DNA of 64,000 bases from Bidens hawaiensis (Eukaryota > Streptophyta > Magnoliopsida > Asterales > Asteraceae), in the NCBI GenBank assembly GCA_021521415.1, contig JAIQDT010001659.1:62001-126000 (forward strand). Direction: 5' to 3'. A model generated the notes under the pieces. The model had not been told where the DNA came from. It made no database searches and saw only the letters and a list, made by a program, of their open reading frames with translations. Below, piece after piece: positions 12,590 through 25,211 of the stretch. The translations under genes and the position numbers were made by a program. Position 1 is the first letter of the stretch. Each line of letters starts with the position of its first letter.

Positions 12590-13391
12590 TTTAACAAGCT
12601 CTAATAGTTGAGGGTGCTTGAGTAAATGGTTGAGCATAAGGTAAAGGTTGGGGTTGGGGTTGGGTAAGAGGTGAGATAGATGATTGAGTTATGGGTTGGT
12701 TGAGTTCACGACATGTGGTAAAGAGGTGACCAAAACGAACGCAATGGGTGCATTGACGACACTTGAGGTTAGGCGAATTGTGAAATTTACATATATGACA
12801 TAAAGGGTGGGGTCCTATGTAGGGCTTCTTGGTGGGTTGGGCTTGCGATTGGACCAAGACATAATTTTGGGAATTGGACTTTCTTTTATTATTGCGGTAG
12901 TGGGAAGGGTTGTTATTGTTGTGCTTAGTGGACTCGAGCTTAGAGGCTTCGAGCTTTTATTCCTTAGTGGGGTCGGGAAGGCTCATCATTGGGCTTCTGC
13001 AAATCTTCTATGTCAAGTTCCGACCTTAACGTGGTTTTCGGTGAGGGTACCGGCTAAATTGATGGCATCATGAAGGATTTTCGGGTCACGGCTCAGGACG
13101 GAATCTTGGATTTGCATAGGAAAACCGAGATGTATTTATCAATGGCCCGCTCCAAAGGAGTGACATATGTGTGATGAGGAGATTCAATTCGTGGAACTGA
13201 TCATTATTAGTGGTATTATCACCACCTTCTTGCTTCAAGTTCCATAACTCTTCTTCCAACTTCCGGAGTTCATATTTTACGGGCAAAAACCTTTCCGGCA
13301 AGAGTTTCATAATATCATCCCACGACAAGGCCATGGAAACCTTATTCCCAAGAGAGTGCTTTTCATTGTTCCACCAAGTGAGGGCATTTAG
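12590..13391 (-). pseudogene. gag, central and C-terminal part (copy E)
   Basis: The frame around 13391-13210 (minus) encodes ALTWWNNEKH, then LSWDDIMKLLPERFLP and RKLEEELWNLKQ, the typical centre of a Gypsy Retrotrans_gag domain. A second frame (12857-12591) has a CCHC-type knuckle, CRQCTHCVRFGHLFTTC, followed by a Gln/Pro-rich tail. The two parts are in different frames with stops between them. At 13391 the coding sequence stops abruptly against TGTCACACCCC, the start of solo LTR C, which separates it from the N-terminal part at 23794. Confidence 0.75.
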
Positions 13392-16300
13392 TGTCACACC
13401 CCGACCAAAGGTGGCGAAACATGGCGAGCGTAATGTATTGATTAGATAGTAGCTCAAAATACACTAATTAAAGTGACAATACTGATTTAATTTCATTAAC
13501 ATTAAACAAGTACACAAATTCAATAATAAGAAGCAAATACATCTTGTTTTTTGTATCTTGAATAATATCCTAAGGTAACACTAATTTCTTCGATCTTGAA
13601 CAACGTCAACTACTTGTACCTATAGCATGTATAAAAATAGAGTTTGTCAACACGAATGTTGGTGAAAATGCATAAGTTTTAGTTGAGATGTATCATACAT
13701 ATAGATAAAAGCCACAATTCGTATGTTAATGATGAGCATTACAATTCTTATGAAAGTGTAAACAACTAAATAGACGTGTACCCGTTCCTATTGATACAAA
13801 ATCAATGTACCTAGGTAAATGTATGATAATATGTCACACCCTGCCAAATAAAAAATCCGGGTGTGCGACGTTCATGGATAATCACAGCTATTGATTAACG
13901 TGGCGATCCTACATGTAATGCGATGCTTGTATATGCCAATAAATTTCTTTATGATTTTAATAACATAAAAACACACTTAAAACTCAACATAATGTTGGTG
14001 AGTTCACATGTTTTAAATGCTTGATTAAAACCGTTATTTTGAAACTATTGAGTTTCAAATGTTTAAAATTTTAAAACAAGTAATAATTTCTATAATACAT
14101 GCTTTCCTGATTAAAACATTTATTAAAACCTTATATTTTCATGGCCACAACGTACTGTAAAACTTGTTCATATTTATATAAATAAAATATAGTTTAAAAC
14201 TTATTTATGTCTTTGTAAATAAAGTGTACATTGTAACTTATTTATGAAGTTGAAAACTTTGTTTGTTACGAATGCATCTTTCCGATGAAAACTTTTCTCA
14301 AAAAGTTTACGTTTACGAATTTAAAAGCCCTTTTAGGTAAGTGAGTGTATGCAATACAATATGAAATATATGATTACCTAAACAAGATCGATAATCCTCC
14401 GTAGACTAGCTAAGAATACGAATTAATATATGATAATGAGCCTATAATCAAACCCAAATCCATATTTACGCCGGATAACCGTGCCATCACGGTGTGAATT
14501 AAAGAATATATGCTCCCATTAATACGTCAGTTAAAGCAACTAAACATGAGCGGGGGATCAATCTCGATAGTACTACCCACACATTCCTCGGCTAAACCCA
14601 TAGTTAATGACTATAGAATGCATTGATCCGAAGATATTAAGAGCCTCATGTAACTCATGCTCACATAAAGAGTATGTGTCTTACTTACTAATTATCGTAT
14701 TAAATAAGTTTATGTTAAATATCAGATAAATTTATGTAATGTTATGAAATAAGTTTAAGTAAACCTATCAAATAAATTTATATAATGTTACGAATAAGTT
14801 TATGCGAAGTTGTCAAATATATGTTTAAACAAATTTACCAAATAAGTTTATGAAAGGTTATTAAATATGTTTATGAAAAGTTACTAAATAAGTTTAAACA
14901 AAGTTACTAACTAAGTTCATGCAAAGTTATAAAAAAATGTTTAGTATGTTTCTCCCATTAATTTATAAAACAATAAAAGAGAAAAGGGGTCGCGAAACTC
15001 ACTTTAGCGTCAGTGAGTAACGTTAAAGAATTCTTGTTTGTATTCGGCCTACATGTGTCCTAATAAAAGTACAGACTAACTTAGGGTCGTTTCAACATAT
15101 TAAACTCGTATGTTGGTTTATGCTATGTGTTCACCCAACGACTTATACTTACGTGTGAGACGACTCATTGGGGGATACGTTTATGTTTAATGAATATATA
15201 ACTCTCACTATATATTTGTCCTCTTAATTTAGATAATAGCGAAATATATATATGACATTATATATTTACTTTAGTAGGACACTAAGTTAAAAATATATTT
15301 AACAATATATATTTTTTAAGCCATTCAAGTAATTTACTTGTAAACCAAAAATACGCTACATAAATTATTTATGTAATAAAACTCATACATAGTAAAAAGT
15401 AACATTTTAACAAATTGCTTTAGATAGAGCTTTTGTAAACAATATTTTTTATAAAAACTATTTTTATGTAGAGAAACCCTTTTGAAACAACAAGGTAACT
15501 CTTTTAAAATTTAAAGATAAGTTTAACATTAACAATGATTGTTAGACCATTAAAGTTGGTTTGTAACACACATCTATGGATCTATGTTTTATAACCATGT
15601 TTTAAGAGACATAAGTTTAGATCCATACTTCTATAATATATTTTTAAGTTACCTTTTACTAGATCTACATCTTTATTAGTCAGTTTCTTTATCACCTCTA
15701 CTATTGGGTGAGCACTTGTGACATAAACTCTTAAATGAAAGTATATAAATTAAAAGAGTAAATTAGATTTGTGCTCACTATGAGTAGATTATGCCTAGGG
15801 TGAAATCAAAGAAAAGAAGATATTGAGCTATAACACCAACTTAAAGTCCTCATTAACACTTGCACTTGGATCATTGTAACTATTTGAGCATAAAGAGGCG
15901 CCAATGAAACCCAGAAGGGAAAGAGGTAGAGTTTGGGGTGAAAATGGGTTCCAGTGCTTCTGAAATTTGGATATTTTGTACTTTAATGAAGTCCTAGAGA
16001 ATAGGAAAAAGTATCAATGGATTTGGATTTCGCTTGATACTTCATACTAAGATGTTAGAACAGCATCTCCGAAATCTGCACAGTCTGGAAAAGAAGCACG
16101 TTTGGAGGTCGAAGCACGTGAAATGAGTTGGGGATTTTAAGGATAAAGTAGGAGCTTCATCTACAATTGGAAAATCGTGATTTGTATTTGTAGGGAATGA
16201 GATATCATCGTCCCAAATAGACTATACGTTTGGACAGAACTGAAAAGAGTGAAACTGAGTTGTTGTTCGCTTCCTAGCTTCCCTTTGCTTGCTAGTTCTT

Positions 16301-17130
16301 CAAACGCTAAGATTGGAGTACTGTGGCAGAGTTTATGGTTTACAAGAGAGAAGAAAAAGTGTGGTGGTTAAAGAAAAAGCGAGTCAAGGGATGAATAATT
16401 GTCCTTGAGCTGAATCCGTTAAAGCCTTTCAATCCAAGGGTTATGATCAGTTTTGATGAGATCAATGGTTGGAAATTATTCCTTTGTTTTGGATAGGGTG
16501 TTTGTGTATCTTTATACTCGCATAAACCTGAGATTTAGGCTCCTAGTATTTTAGTTTTCAATTTTAGCATCCTAAAGAATAAAGAAGTCAAAGAAGGTAA
16601 GGTTTGAATGATCTTTCTAGTTTACCAAAGTGTGTTTGCTTGTTAGTGTAAGGCCCCGTTACCGGTGCCTCACATTTGGACGTTGGATTTACACATCAAC
16701 ATAGTTCTATTCATCAAAGTTAATAAAAACATACGCGGAATATAAAAACTTTCATAAAAGATTACATAAATCCATAACTTGTCTTAAACAAACAACTTGT
16801 TCTTCAAAAACTAAGTAATTAAAACATAACATAACTCGAGTCTTCCGATGCCAGCCTCTTATTCAATGTCACGCGTTCCCCTCAAGCGAGCTGTCGAATC
16901 CTACTCACCTGCGTGCATACTAAAAGTCAGCTACGCTGAGTGAGTTCTAGTTAATACAATCAACATACAATACGTCCTTATATTACATACTTGTCCTTCT
17001 TTACTTTCTTTATTACATACATAGGTATATACTTTCATTCTTACTCTTATACTTTCTTTCTTTCATACTTCATATATTATCTTTCTTTATATACCTACTT
17101 CTATGTTTTAAAGAGCCTTTCACCCTATCC

Positions 17131-17226
17131 TCACAGATATTATTAGGGTCTGCCACCCTTCTTCACAGATATTATTAGGGTCTGCCACCCTTATTCACAG
17201 ATATTATTAGGGTCTGCCACCCTTTA
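17131..17226. repeat. 32-bp tandem repeat, 3 copies, hairpin-forming
   Basis: The unit with TCACAGATATTATTAGGG recurs at 17131, 17163 and 17195. Each carries AGGGT / ACCCT arms separated by five bases. Confidence 0.9.
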
Positions 17227-18852
17227 CCGTCAATTCCTTCATATCCGTCAATTCCTTACATAACATACTTTCCCTTTTTAATTATATATAATTTACATAC
17301 TTTCCTTCATACTTATATTCTATAACGTACATACTTCATACATACAGTATATATTTAAACAATCACATCATCTAACTAACCCCTAACAGTACATGCAATA
17401 TCCGAAGATCGTTCATGTATCGTCAAGCATCTTTTGTATCATACACATGTATCATAATAGGCATACACTTACCACTTAAGGTAAGTGTATTAACTAATCA
17501 CGTAGCCCCGAAAACATAACAAGGAATAGGGCTAGAAACTCACCTGAATGCGGTTACGTTCACCGTTTATGGTAATCCCTTTCTTGAGCTGTGCACGACT
17601 AACTGTATAACAATTACACGTATCAATTAACTATTATTACCCATATCATCTTCCTAGTTCAATTAATACCCACGACGAACGGTGTCCGGGGGCAGCGCTC
17701 CTGGAAGCAGGGTTCAAGGGGCGGCATCCCCTAGCGGGGTCCAAGGGGCAGAGCCCCTGGCTGGGGTTAAGCATTTTCATTAACCGTCTTAACGCATTTT
17801 CCACTAACATTTTAAATCATTTTCTAAGTTGGGTTTGTTATTTATCTTAAGATATTGGGCTTGTTTGTTTTAAACAGAACATGGGCTTAAGTTGTGGACT
17901 GAGCTAAGTCAGGCCCAACGGCCCATTACAGTATCTGGGTTCAGGCCCAAACTGGGTGGCCGAGAATTCCAGCAGAGAACCCTTGCGTTGGCCAAGAACC
18001 CGGTTCCTGACCGAGAACCTATATTCTTGGCCGAGAACACATGGCCACCGAAATCGATGATTGACCGAGAACTCTGGATCACCGAGAACTCCAATTGGCC
18101 GAAAACCCATGTTGACCGAGTTCTCGCGTTGACCGAGAACCCCATACGGAGGCTCAGGTCACCGAGACCCCTGGTCTGATGCGTTCAGCTCAGGTTCCTA
18201 CCTTTAAATCCATTCTATAATGGTTAACAGTCCATGGTTATAATTTTAATCATCTATAGCCCAACCACCTTAACCGTTTTTCATTTGTTACCTCCCGTTA
18301 AGCTCACAGCTTCAAGATCTAACCCATTCTAGTCATCAAGATTGAACCTTTAATCCTAAAACGTTCTTTAAGCTAGTTCTAGGGTTTCATTCATAAGCCG
18401 TATCTAACCATGAGCCCTTTACACCCATATTAATCATCAAGTTCGAAGCTTTATGATTTAACTAGGCCCGATCTAGTCTATGTTCAATTTTCATGGCTAA
18501 CCGTTCATAAAAACGTAACCTTTAAGATCAAGACATACCTTTATGATGTTCCTAGGTTACGGCCTGACTTGTTTGTAAATCTTTATCTTGTATCCAGCTT
18601 GCGTATCAAAGATCTATCCAGATTTATCTATTTTCGATCTTGGATTCTTGTCTTGCTCTCTTGCGGCCGAAAATAGAAAGGGTTGTGTGTTATGGAGGTG
18701 TAGGGAGAATAAGATGGATAAGATGGATGTAAATGGAAAGATTTAGGGTTTAAGGGGTATTTATACTCCCTTAAGCCCATGGACCTAAGGCCCATATTTC
18801 CTTTTTAGTCCATGTTAAATTTCCTCAAATCTAGCCTACTTATCTTTCCCCC

Positions 18853-18853
<1 letters not shown>

Positions 18854-18901
<48 letters not shown>

Positions 18902-18903
18902 TT
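18854..18903. repeat. (ATT)n microsatellite
   Basis: About 17 uninterrupted ATT units near the end of solo LTR B. Confidence 0.95.
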
Positions 18904-21594
18904 ATTTACCATCTTAAGTAAACTTGTCCACCATAAGAGATAATATATAAAATATTATTTACTGAAATTTTGGGATGTTACAGTTTGATGAAATGTTTGT
19001 GTTTGATGCTTAGAATCAGTCAAAGAGTGCTAGGGGGTATGGCATAGGTACGGGTTGGGTAATAGTGGTAGTGTGGATGGGTTGAAGTTACTTAAAAACT
19101 CTTGTTTTGTCCTACACCCGATATATACACTTATGGTAAAGCTTTTTGGTAAAATGGGGCAGGGCTTTTATGTTCCTTTCACCAACTTGTGAATATCTTG
19201 AGTTTAATGCATGCATGCATTAGACTAGCATGCATGCTAATCGATTTTTATATGGATGTGAGTTAGAGTTGTTTGAAATTATTATTAGGTAATTATATTA
19301 TAATTCATTTAGATGGTACCCTCTATTAGTTATAATCTTGCATTATTTTCGTTAAACCTTGTGTTTACTATATTTATATAGGTGTAGTAAAATTACTAAG
19401 AGACTATTAGGTTTTTGGTTTATGTGTACACGAGTTTGTTTACCAACTTGTAAAGTACCGTTGTGTTTCGGGCACGGTTCAGGGTCGGTATTTGTATACA
19501 AACACACATATATATAATATTGTATTGCTATTTCTATAATATATAAAAGTATTATTTTAATATTTGAAATTTAGTATCACCAATCGTCGTATGGGTGTGT
19601 ACGTGTGACGCGATAATGCCTATAATCACCTAACATGTATGATATATGTGAATGCAACTTTTGCTTATTTGATGAATATGCATCTAATCTAGAAAATTTA
19701 TATAAGATATTTATGTCTACTTATTGTGTAAGAATTATACGGATATTGTGGGCTGTCACATCATACTAGATGAGAATAGATAATTGTGAGATACCAACCA
19801 CCAAACATAAAATAAACATTTAAGCATATAGAGCATGATCATAGAGAATGCAATAATCACACATAAACATATATTGAATTGTGTTTTGAATAGATGTAGA
19901 AATAAAATATGAGTAAAATTAAATAGGGTATACATGCTACCCCTAAAATATAAAATAGGGAAAAGGGGGTATATAAACTCACATTGAATTTGGTGGGTTG
20001 AAATATTAAGATCTTTGTTAAGCGTATGAATGTCATAACATGTAAGCCCTAAAAAAAGTAATAAAGTTACTTTTAGGTTGTGTTTGACGAATAATTAAAT
20101 AAGGATTATAATGGCAATATGATATGATAACTTGTACTTGAAAAAGGAAAAGAAGAATGAAAAAAGAATTTGAACAACTTGCTGTCACAATATAGATAAA
20201 TTATTAAAAATATGAAAACATATCCAAAAATTATAAAAAACTCCACTAAACTAAAACAATGTTTTGGGAACAACTTTCTTTTAGAACGTTTGGTCATATT
20301 CGGAGCCGAGATTGGCTAAAATAGTCATTCTTCTAAAAGGGTACAAATCTGTGCACGAATTTTAATTTGACCACTATAGAGTCATACAAATTAATTAAAA
20401 TTCAAATAAAAACGTCATTAGAAAAAAACTCAGTTAGTTTAGTCATAGGATTTGGTGTTGCACTATTTCAATTTGTTATAATACAGTTATGGCTCAACCT
20501 TTGTTGGCCAAGAATTCTGTCAATTCTGAATCGTTATATTTATTAGTGCCATTTACATTCTGAAATGGTTTTTGACGGAAATAAATATAAGCCATTTATG
20601 GGATGATGAATACATCCGTTAAAAAATAAATATCATCAAACCTTTACGGTTATTGTATAAAAGAAAATCTAAATAAAACATAAAGTTACAAGGAATGTAA
20701 GAACTTTGTTAAGGTGTGATCATTAAAGAACATCTTCCAACCATTAGTTCTTTGTATCCTCCACAACACATACCATGGTTATAGATTATGTGGGATCCTT
20801 GACATGAATATATGATCGCTAATTTGCAACCATGTAAATGAAGAAGATGATGAGAAAAATAGAAACCTTAAAGATAGTACAACTAGTGTTAAACAAAAAC
20901 TTGATTACCTTAATTTTTGATAAAATAGTAACAGTAAGAAAAATGAAGGAAATGGAGATGAGAGAGGGAGAGAGGAGAAGATAAATTCTTCTTTGATTTC
21001 AAAGAATAATAATAATGGTACAAAAGAAAAAGAGGGGATGATAGTATCATATAAATAACAAACTTGGAGGGGCTAACTTAGGAAAGTTTGTTTTTATAAA
21101 AAGTTGTAAAACTTGGAGAACGGGAAAATGGGGTGGGGGTTGAACGGTTTTAGGGTCTTTTGGGTTGCATTGTATTGTATTGTTAAGATATGAGAAAAAA
21201 ACATTTTCTACAATAATTAATTAGATATAGTACTTAGGCTAGTTACATGTTTAAAGGTCCATGTAACAATTTATTGAGTAATAAAATGAAAGAAACACAC
21301 TTATGTGTTATATATTATTATGTATTGGCAAATTACATATACATAACTTATTAGGGACTCCAAATACCTAGTTAGGTTATACGAGTTTCCAAACGCTTTA
21401 AATACGTAACACAATATAAGTAACGATGTAAGGGAACAATGTTCGATTCTTTAAAACTTGCGAATATGTTAGCAAAATAAATATGGTATAAATTTAGTAT
21501 CAATGACCAATAACATGATTAAAATATAGACATCCAACATTTCATTGATTATAAATGTTTAAAATCATATTAAAAACAATAACGGGTCGGGTTA

Positions 21595-23761
21595 TGTAAC
21601 ATCCTAAATATTATAATATTAATAAAGAAAGTCGTGTTTAGTTATCGTGTGTTAATATTTAACTAATATTAAATGAGGAAAAGAATATGGACTTGGAATA
21701 ATTAACATGGATTAAAGGATGTGATGGGCCTTAGGTCCATGGGCTTTAAGGAGTATAAATACTCCCTTAAACCACCCTAAAACCCTAAATCCTCATTCCA
21801 TCTTTCCATAATCTCTACACACTCAAAAACACACACATACACCTTACTATAAACGGCCGAGAGAAAGAAAGAGAGGTGAAGCGAGATCGAACGTTGAATA
21901 TTAATAGATCTTCAATATACAAGATAAATACAAGATTCAAAGTTTATAACCAAGCCAAACGAGACCAAACGAACACATAAAGGTATGTTCTTGATCCTAA
22001 AGATTATGTTTTTATGAACGGTTAATCTTGAAACTTAAAACTATGGTAGATCGGATCTAAAACTATGGTAGATCGGATCTAAACGAAACATAAAGTTGTA
22101 AACTTGATGTTAAAATGAACTTAACGAACTTATAACCATCTAAGGATCGTTTATGAAACCCTAGATCTAGCTTTGAACATTTTTAGCTTAAAAGATCAAA
22201 CTTTATGATCTTTTGGTTCAAGTTTGGGCAAAGAATGTGATCGGGAACGATTATGATTAGTGCTAACTCATAACGAGGTGTTAGGGACAAAACGAGTGGT
22301 TTTAACGCGGATAAAGGATCGAACCCGTGACCATTTTAATGTATAGACCCGCATACAAGCCGAAACTCGAATACATTAAGAAGTCAATCACTTTGTCTTA
22401 TCTCGATTACTATGCGATTTCATTGTAACCGATTTCAAGGGGACTCGATCACTTGGAGCTCGAATACAATTAGATTTCGTTTACAAGTAGAATCCGATTA
22501 CATCCTAGATTCGTTTACCTTGACTCGATTACATGTACTTAACCGCTTACAAGGACTTGTATACATTTAAAAGACTCTCTTACAATACAAGCTCTTGAAC
22601 ACAAGATTATCTTTTAATATAACTGAAAAGAATGGAAGTAGGATTAACAAAGGGAGAAAGGAACTTAATATAAAAGTATATGAACACAATAGGGTTTAAA
22701 GGAATAAAATAAACTAAGTATTAAGTAAACTAGTACTATACCACTAGATTACACCAGACTTAGCCATTTTGGCTGAAACACAAATAGAACAAATATTGAT
22801 ACGTGTAACTATTATATACAGTTAGCAGAGCTCAATTAAAGAAGGGAATAACTATTAACGGAGAAAGAAACAGGATCCATGTGAGTTTATAGCCCCATTC
22901 ATTGTTATGTTTTCGGGGCTGTGTGCATACTCGATGTGACTTTTTAATACACTTATCCTAAGTGATAAGTGTATGCCTTATGTGAATTATGTGAAAGGAA
23001 TGATTGATTGCTTGTCGGTATGTGAACGATCTTCGGATATTGCACGTGCTGTCAAGTTAAGATTAGGGATACAATGTTATGTACAATGTATGAATGATAT
23101 GTACGTATGTTATGAATGAATGTAAGAGATAGCTAGGTACAGAAAAAAGGGACTGAGCCCTAATAATACTCAATGAAGAATAGGGGTCGAGCCCTTTAAC
23201 AATATCGAGGTAGAAAGGGACTGAGCCCTAATAATACTCAAGGCAGAAAAAGGGACTGGACCCTAATAATATCCGAGGCAGAAAAAGGGACCAGACCCTA
23301 ATAACATCCGAGGCAGAATAGAATAATGTAAAATAGAAATTAGAATAAAGCATGAAGGTAAGTATATATATATATATATACTATGAACGGAGTATGAGAA
23401 TGTGAAGTATGTATGAAAGTATGTAGTATTGAATGTAATGTATGTTGTATGATTAACTAGATCTCACTCAGCGTAGCTAACTTTTAGTATGCACGCATGT
23501 GAGTAGAATGAAGCAGCTCTCTTGAGGGGAACATGTGGCAAACGAATAAGAGACTGACATATGAAGAACTCAAGACGTTTATTAATTTATGTATAAACTT
23601 AAAAGATAATGTGTTTATTAAGACAAAGTTATGGATCAATATGTAATGTTTTTATGAAAGTTTAATATTCCGCGAATGTTTTTATTAACTCTAATGTTTA
23701 GAACTATGATAATGAGTAAATCCAACGTCAAAATGTAGGGCACCGGTACCGGGGCCTTACA
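21595..23761 (-). mobile_element. Solo LTR B, second copy, inverted
   Basis: On the + strand it reads TGTAACATCC ... GGGGCCTTACA, the reverse of LTR B. It is flanked by a perfect target duplication GGTTA (21590-21594 and 23762-23766). It sits 32 bp from the end of solo LTR C. Hairpin units (AGGG / CCCT arms) occupy about 23141-23310. No coding remnant is inside. Confidence 0.85.
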
Positions 23762-23793
23762 GGTTACGGGTTTGAAAATTAACGAATGTTACA

Positions 23794-23980
23794 CTTAATT
23801 TGAAGACGCTTGAGGCGTAGTTGGTCTTCGTATCTTCTGGGCACGCGAAATGGAGGAACACACTTTCCATCTGCTCAAACCTTTGGAAGAGGCTGGTAGA
23901 ACCCTTGGCCCAGCGTAATCGGTTGGGTTAGTGTTCATGAATTGTTTGATGGAGCAAGCAACTGGTTTGGATTCACGGGT
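23794..23980 (-). pseudogene. gag, N-terminal part (copy E)
   Basis: The minus strand encodes a piece with MESVFLHFACPEDTK and NYASSVFKL, the conserved sequence that precedes the ALTWWN motif in Gypsy gag. That motif itself resumes at 13391. Upstream the frame is broken. Together the two pieces locate the insertion point of solo LTR C inside gag. Confidence 0.65.
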
Positions 23981-25195
23981 GTGGCAGCAATGTTCATGGT
24001 TTGGGGCTGAGAAGTGAGTGTTGGAAGGGCTTCAATGATTCCGTTTGAAATACGGGACGGCATGCTACAACTAGAGTTACCGGTCGACGGTTACGGTTGA
24101 TGAAGCGGGAAAAAGATATGCTACAAAGACGAAATGTGAAAATTTATTAGGTTTTGAGATAAATTGTATAACTATGCGAAATTTTGAGTTTTGTGAAAAT
24201 TCATGAGGGTACAAAATTAAAATTTTATTAATCAAAATTTGGAGTATTGATGAACTAATTAAATTAAGTAATAAAACTTAAGTCGAGGGTCGAGACGTAC
24301 AAAAATCATCGTGAGATTATCCCAACAAAATTAGAGAATAATCATTTAATCATTCATAACAAAATAATGTTTTTAACAAAAATCTCTTCGTTGAAATATC
24401 CATGTATCACCATGGCTTAGTTTTCCAACAAAAGATGATTAAAAATGAGATGAGGGCATTGAGGTGTATGGTTGGGGTATCTATGTATCACCATGTCTTT
24501 TCCCACCAATTCTTTCAACTAAAATATCATAAGGAAGAACCGAGTTTAGCCAACGACCACCGTGAATTCGGTTATAATTTAAGGGTGTGGTCATCACATG
24601 ACCACGTTTGATATAATGAGGCTAGTAGATCCGTGGAGATTTGGTGTGATATGCTTTGGCCTAATGGGTTTCACATCCTCCTCGTACTCTCCATGAAAGC
24701 AATAGGGTCTCATAATTGATTGAGATTTCTACGCATTGTTTTTCCTTAGGCACGCAATCCTTGGTGGCACTCTCCAGGAAAGCAATCGGGTCTTACGGTT
24801 GATTGAGATTTATAAGCATTGCTTTTCCTCAGGCACGCAAGCCTTTGTGGCAAGGGTTCGGAGAACGAGTGTGTCCCCATTCCAATTACTCCATATCCGT
24901 CGCACGAATCATCCTCACGGAAAGATGAGTAAAAATACAAATTGTGGGAATTCTTAAGGGAATTTCCAAATTTAAAATAACATATAGGGTTTTGAAAATG
25001 ATTTTGAGATCAAGGTGTAGCCTCGAAGTTGTGTGTGCTTTTGTGTACAAGAATAATATCATATCATTAAATAATATTTAAATTACGACAATCAATAATA
25101 TAAATTATGGCGCAAAAACATAAATGCATATCGCGTATAAGGACCCTAAGCATGCTACTAGGTCGTTATATCTAACCACCTAACTTATAGCCTTC

Positions 25196-25208
25196 GGCTC
25201 CGATACCA
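25196..25208 (-). other. Primer binding site, tRNA-Met-like
   Basis: The minus strand reads TGGTATCGGAGCC, three bases from the LTR start TGTGACACCC at 25212. It marks copy E as a minus-strand element whose 5' LTR lies to the right. Confidence 0.65.
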
Positions 25209-25211
25209 ATA

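Larger units (their letters stand above)
16647..18982 (+). mobile_element. Solo LTR B
   Basis: It starts TGTAAGGCCCCGTTACCGG and ends GGGATGTTACA. The flanks are GTTAG and GTTTG (4 of 5 match). It is homologous, in inverse orientation, to 21595-23761, including a CAGCTACGCTGAGTGAG block and a hairpin tandem repeat. The 3' half holds a GACCGAGAACC-type minisatellite (about 17960-18180) and a pure ATT run. Confidence 0.75.
13832..19760 (+). mobile_element. Solo LTR D, about 3.6 kb net, interrupted by solo LTR B
   Basis: It starts TGTCACACCCTGCC and ends GGGCTGTCACA. The flanking pentamers are TAATA and TCATA (4 of 5). The intact family C copy at 25212 reads straight through the corresponding point, so it serves as an empty site. 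No gag, primer site or polypurine tract is seen inside, so I call it a solo LTR. It contains a pair of CATGCATG-type palindromes at 19205-19239. Confidence 0.6.
13392..23793 (+). mobile_element. Solo LTR C inserted in gag, itself carrying three LTRs
   Basis: It starts TGTCACACCCCGACC at 13392 and ends GAATGTTACA at 23793. Its own sequence is the three pieces 13392-13831, 19761-21594 and 23762-23793. The first two match the LTR at 25212-26952 almost collinearly (for example TAGCATGTATAAAAATAGAG, and the run from AATGTATGAT to ACATGCTACCCC). The flanks are TTTAG and CTTAA, so the target duplication has decayed. The gag frame resumes on each side, which fixes both ends. Confidence 0.7.
11426..25211 (-). 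mobile_element. Internal region of a decayed Gypsy element (copy E), split by solo LTRs
   Basis: A primer site at 25196-25208 (complement TGGTATCGGAGCC) abuts an LTR at 25212, so the element reads leftward. The leader is at 24950-24000. The gag N-terminal part lies at about 23980-23794 and resumes at 13391-12590; solo LTR C and its own insertions fill the gap. No pol is recognised left of gag. An 84-bp stretch of the leader is duplicated in tandem (about 24680-24845). Confidence 0.65.
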
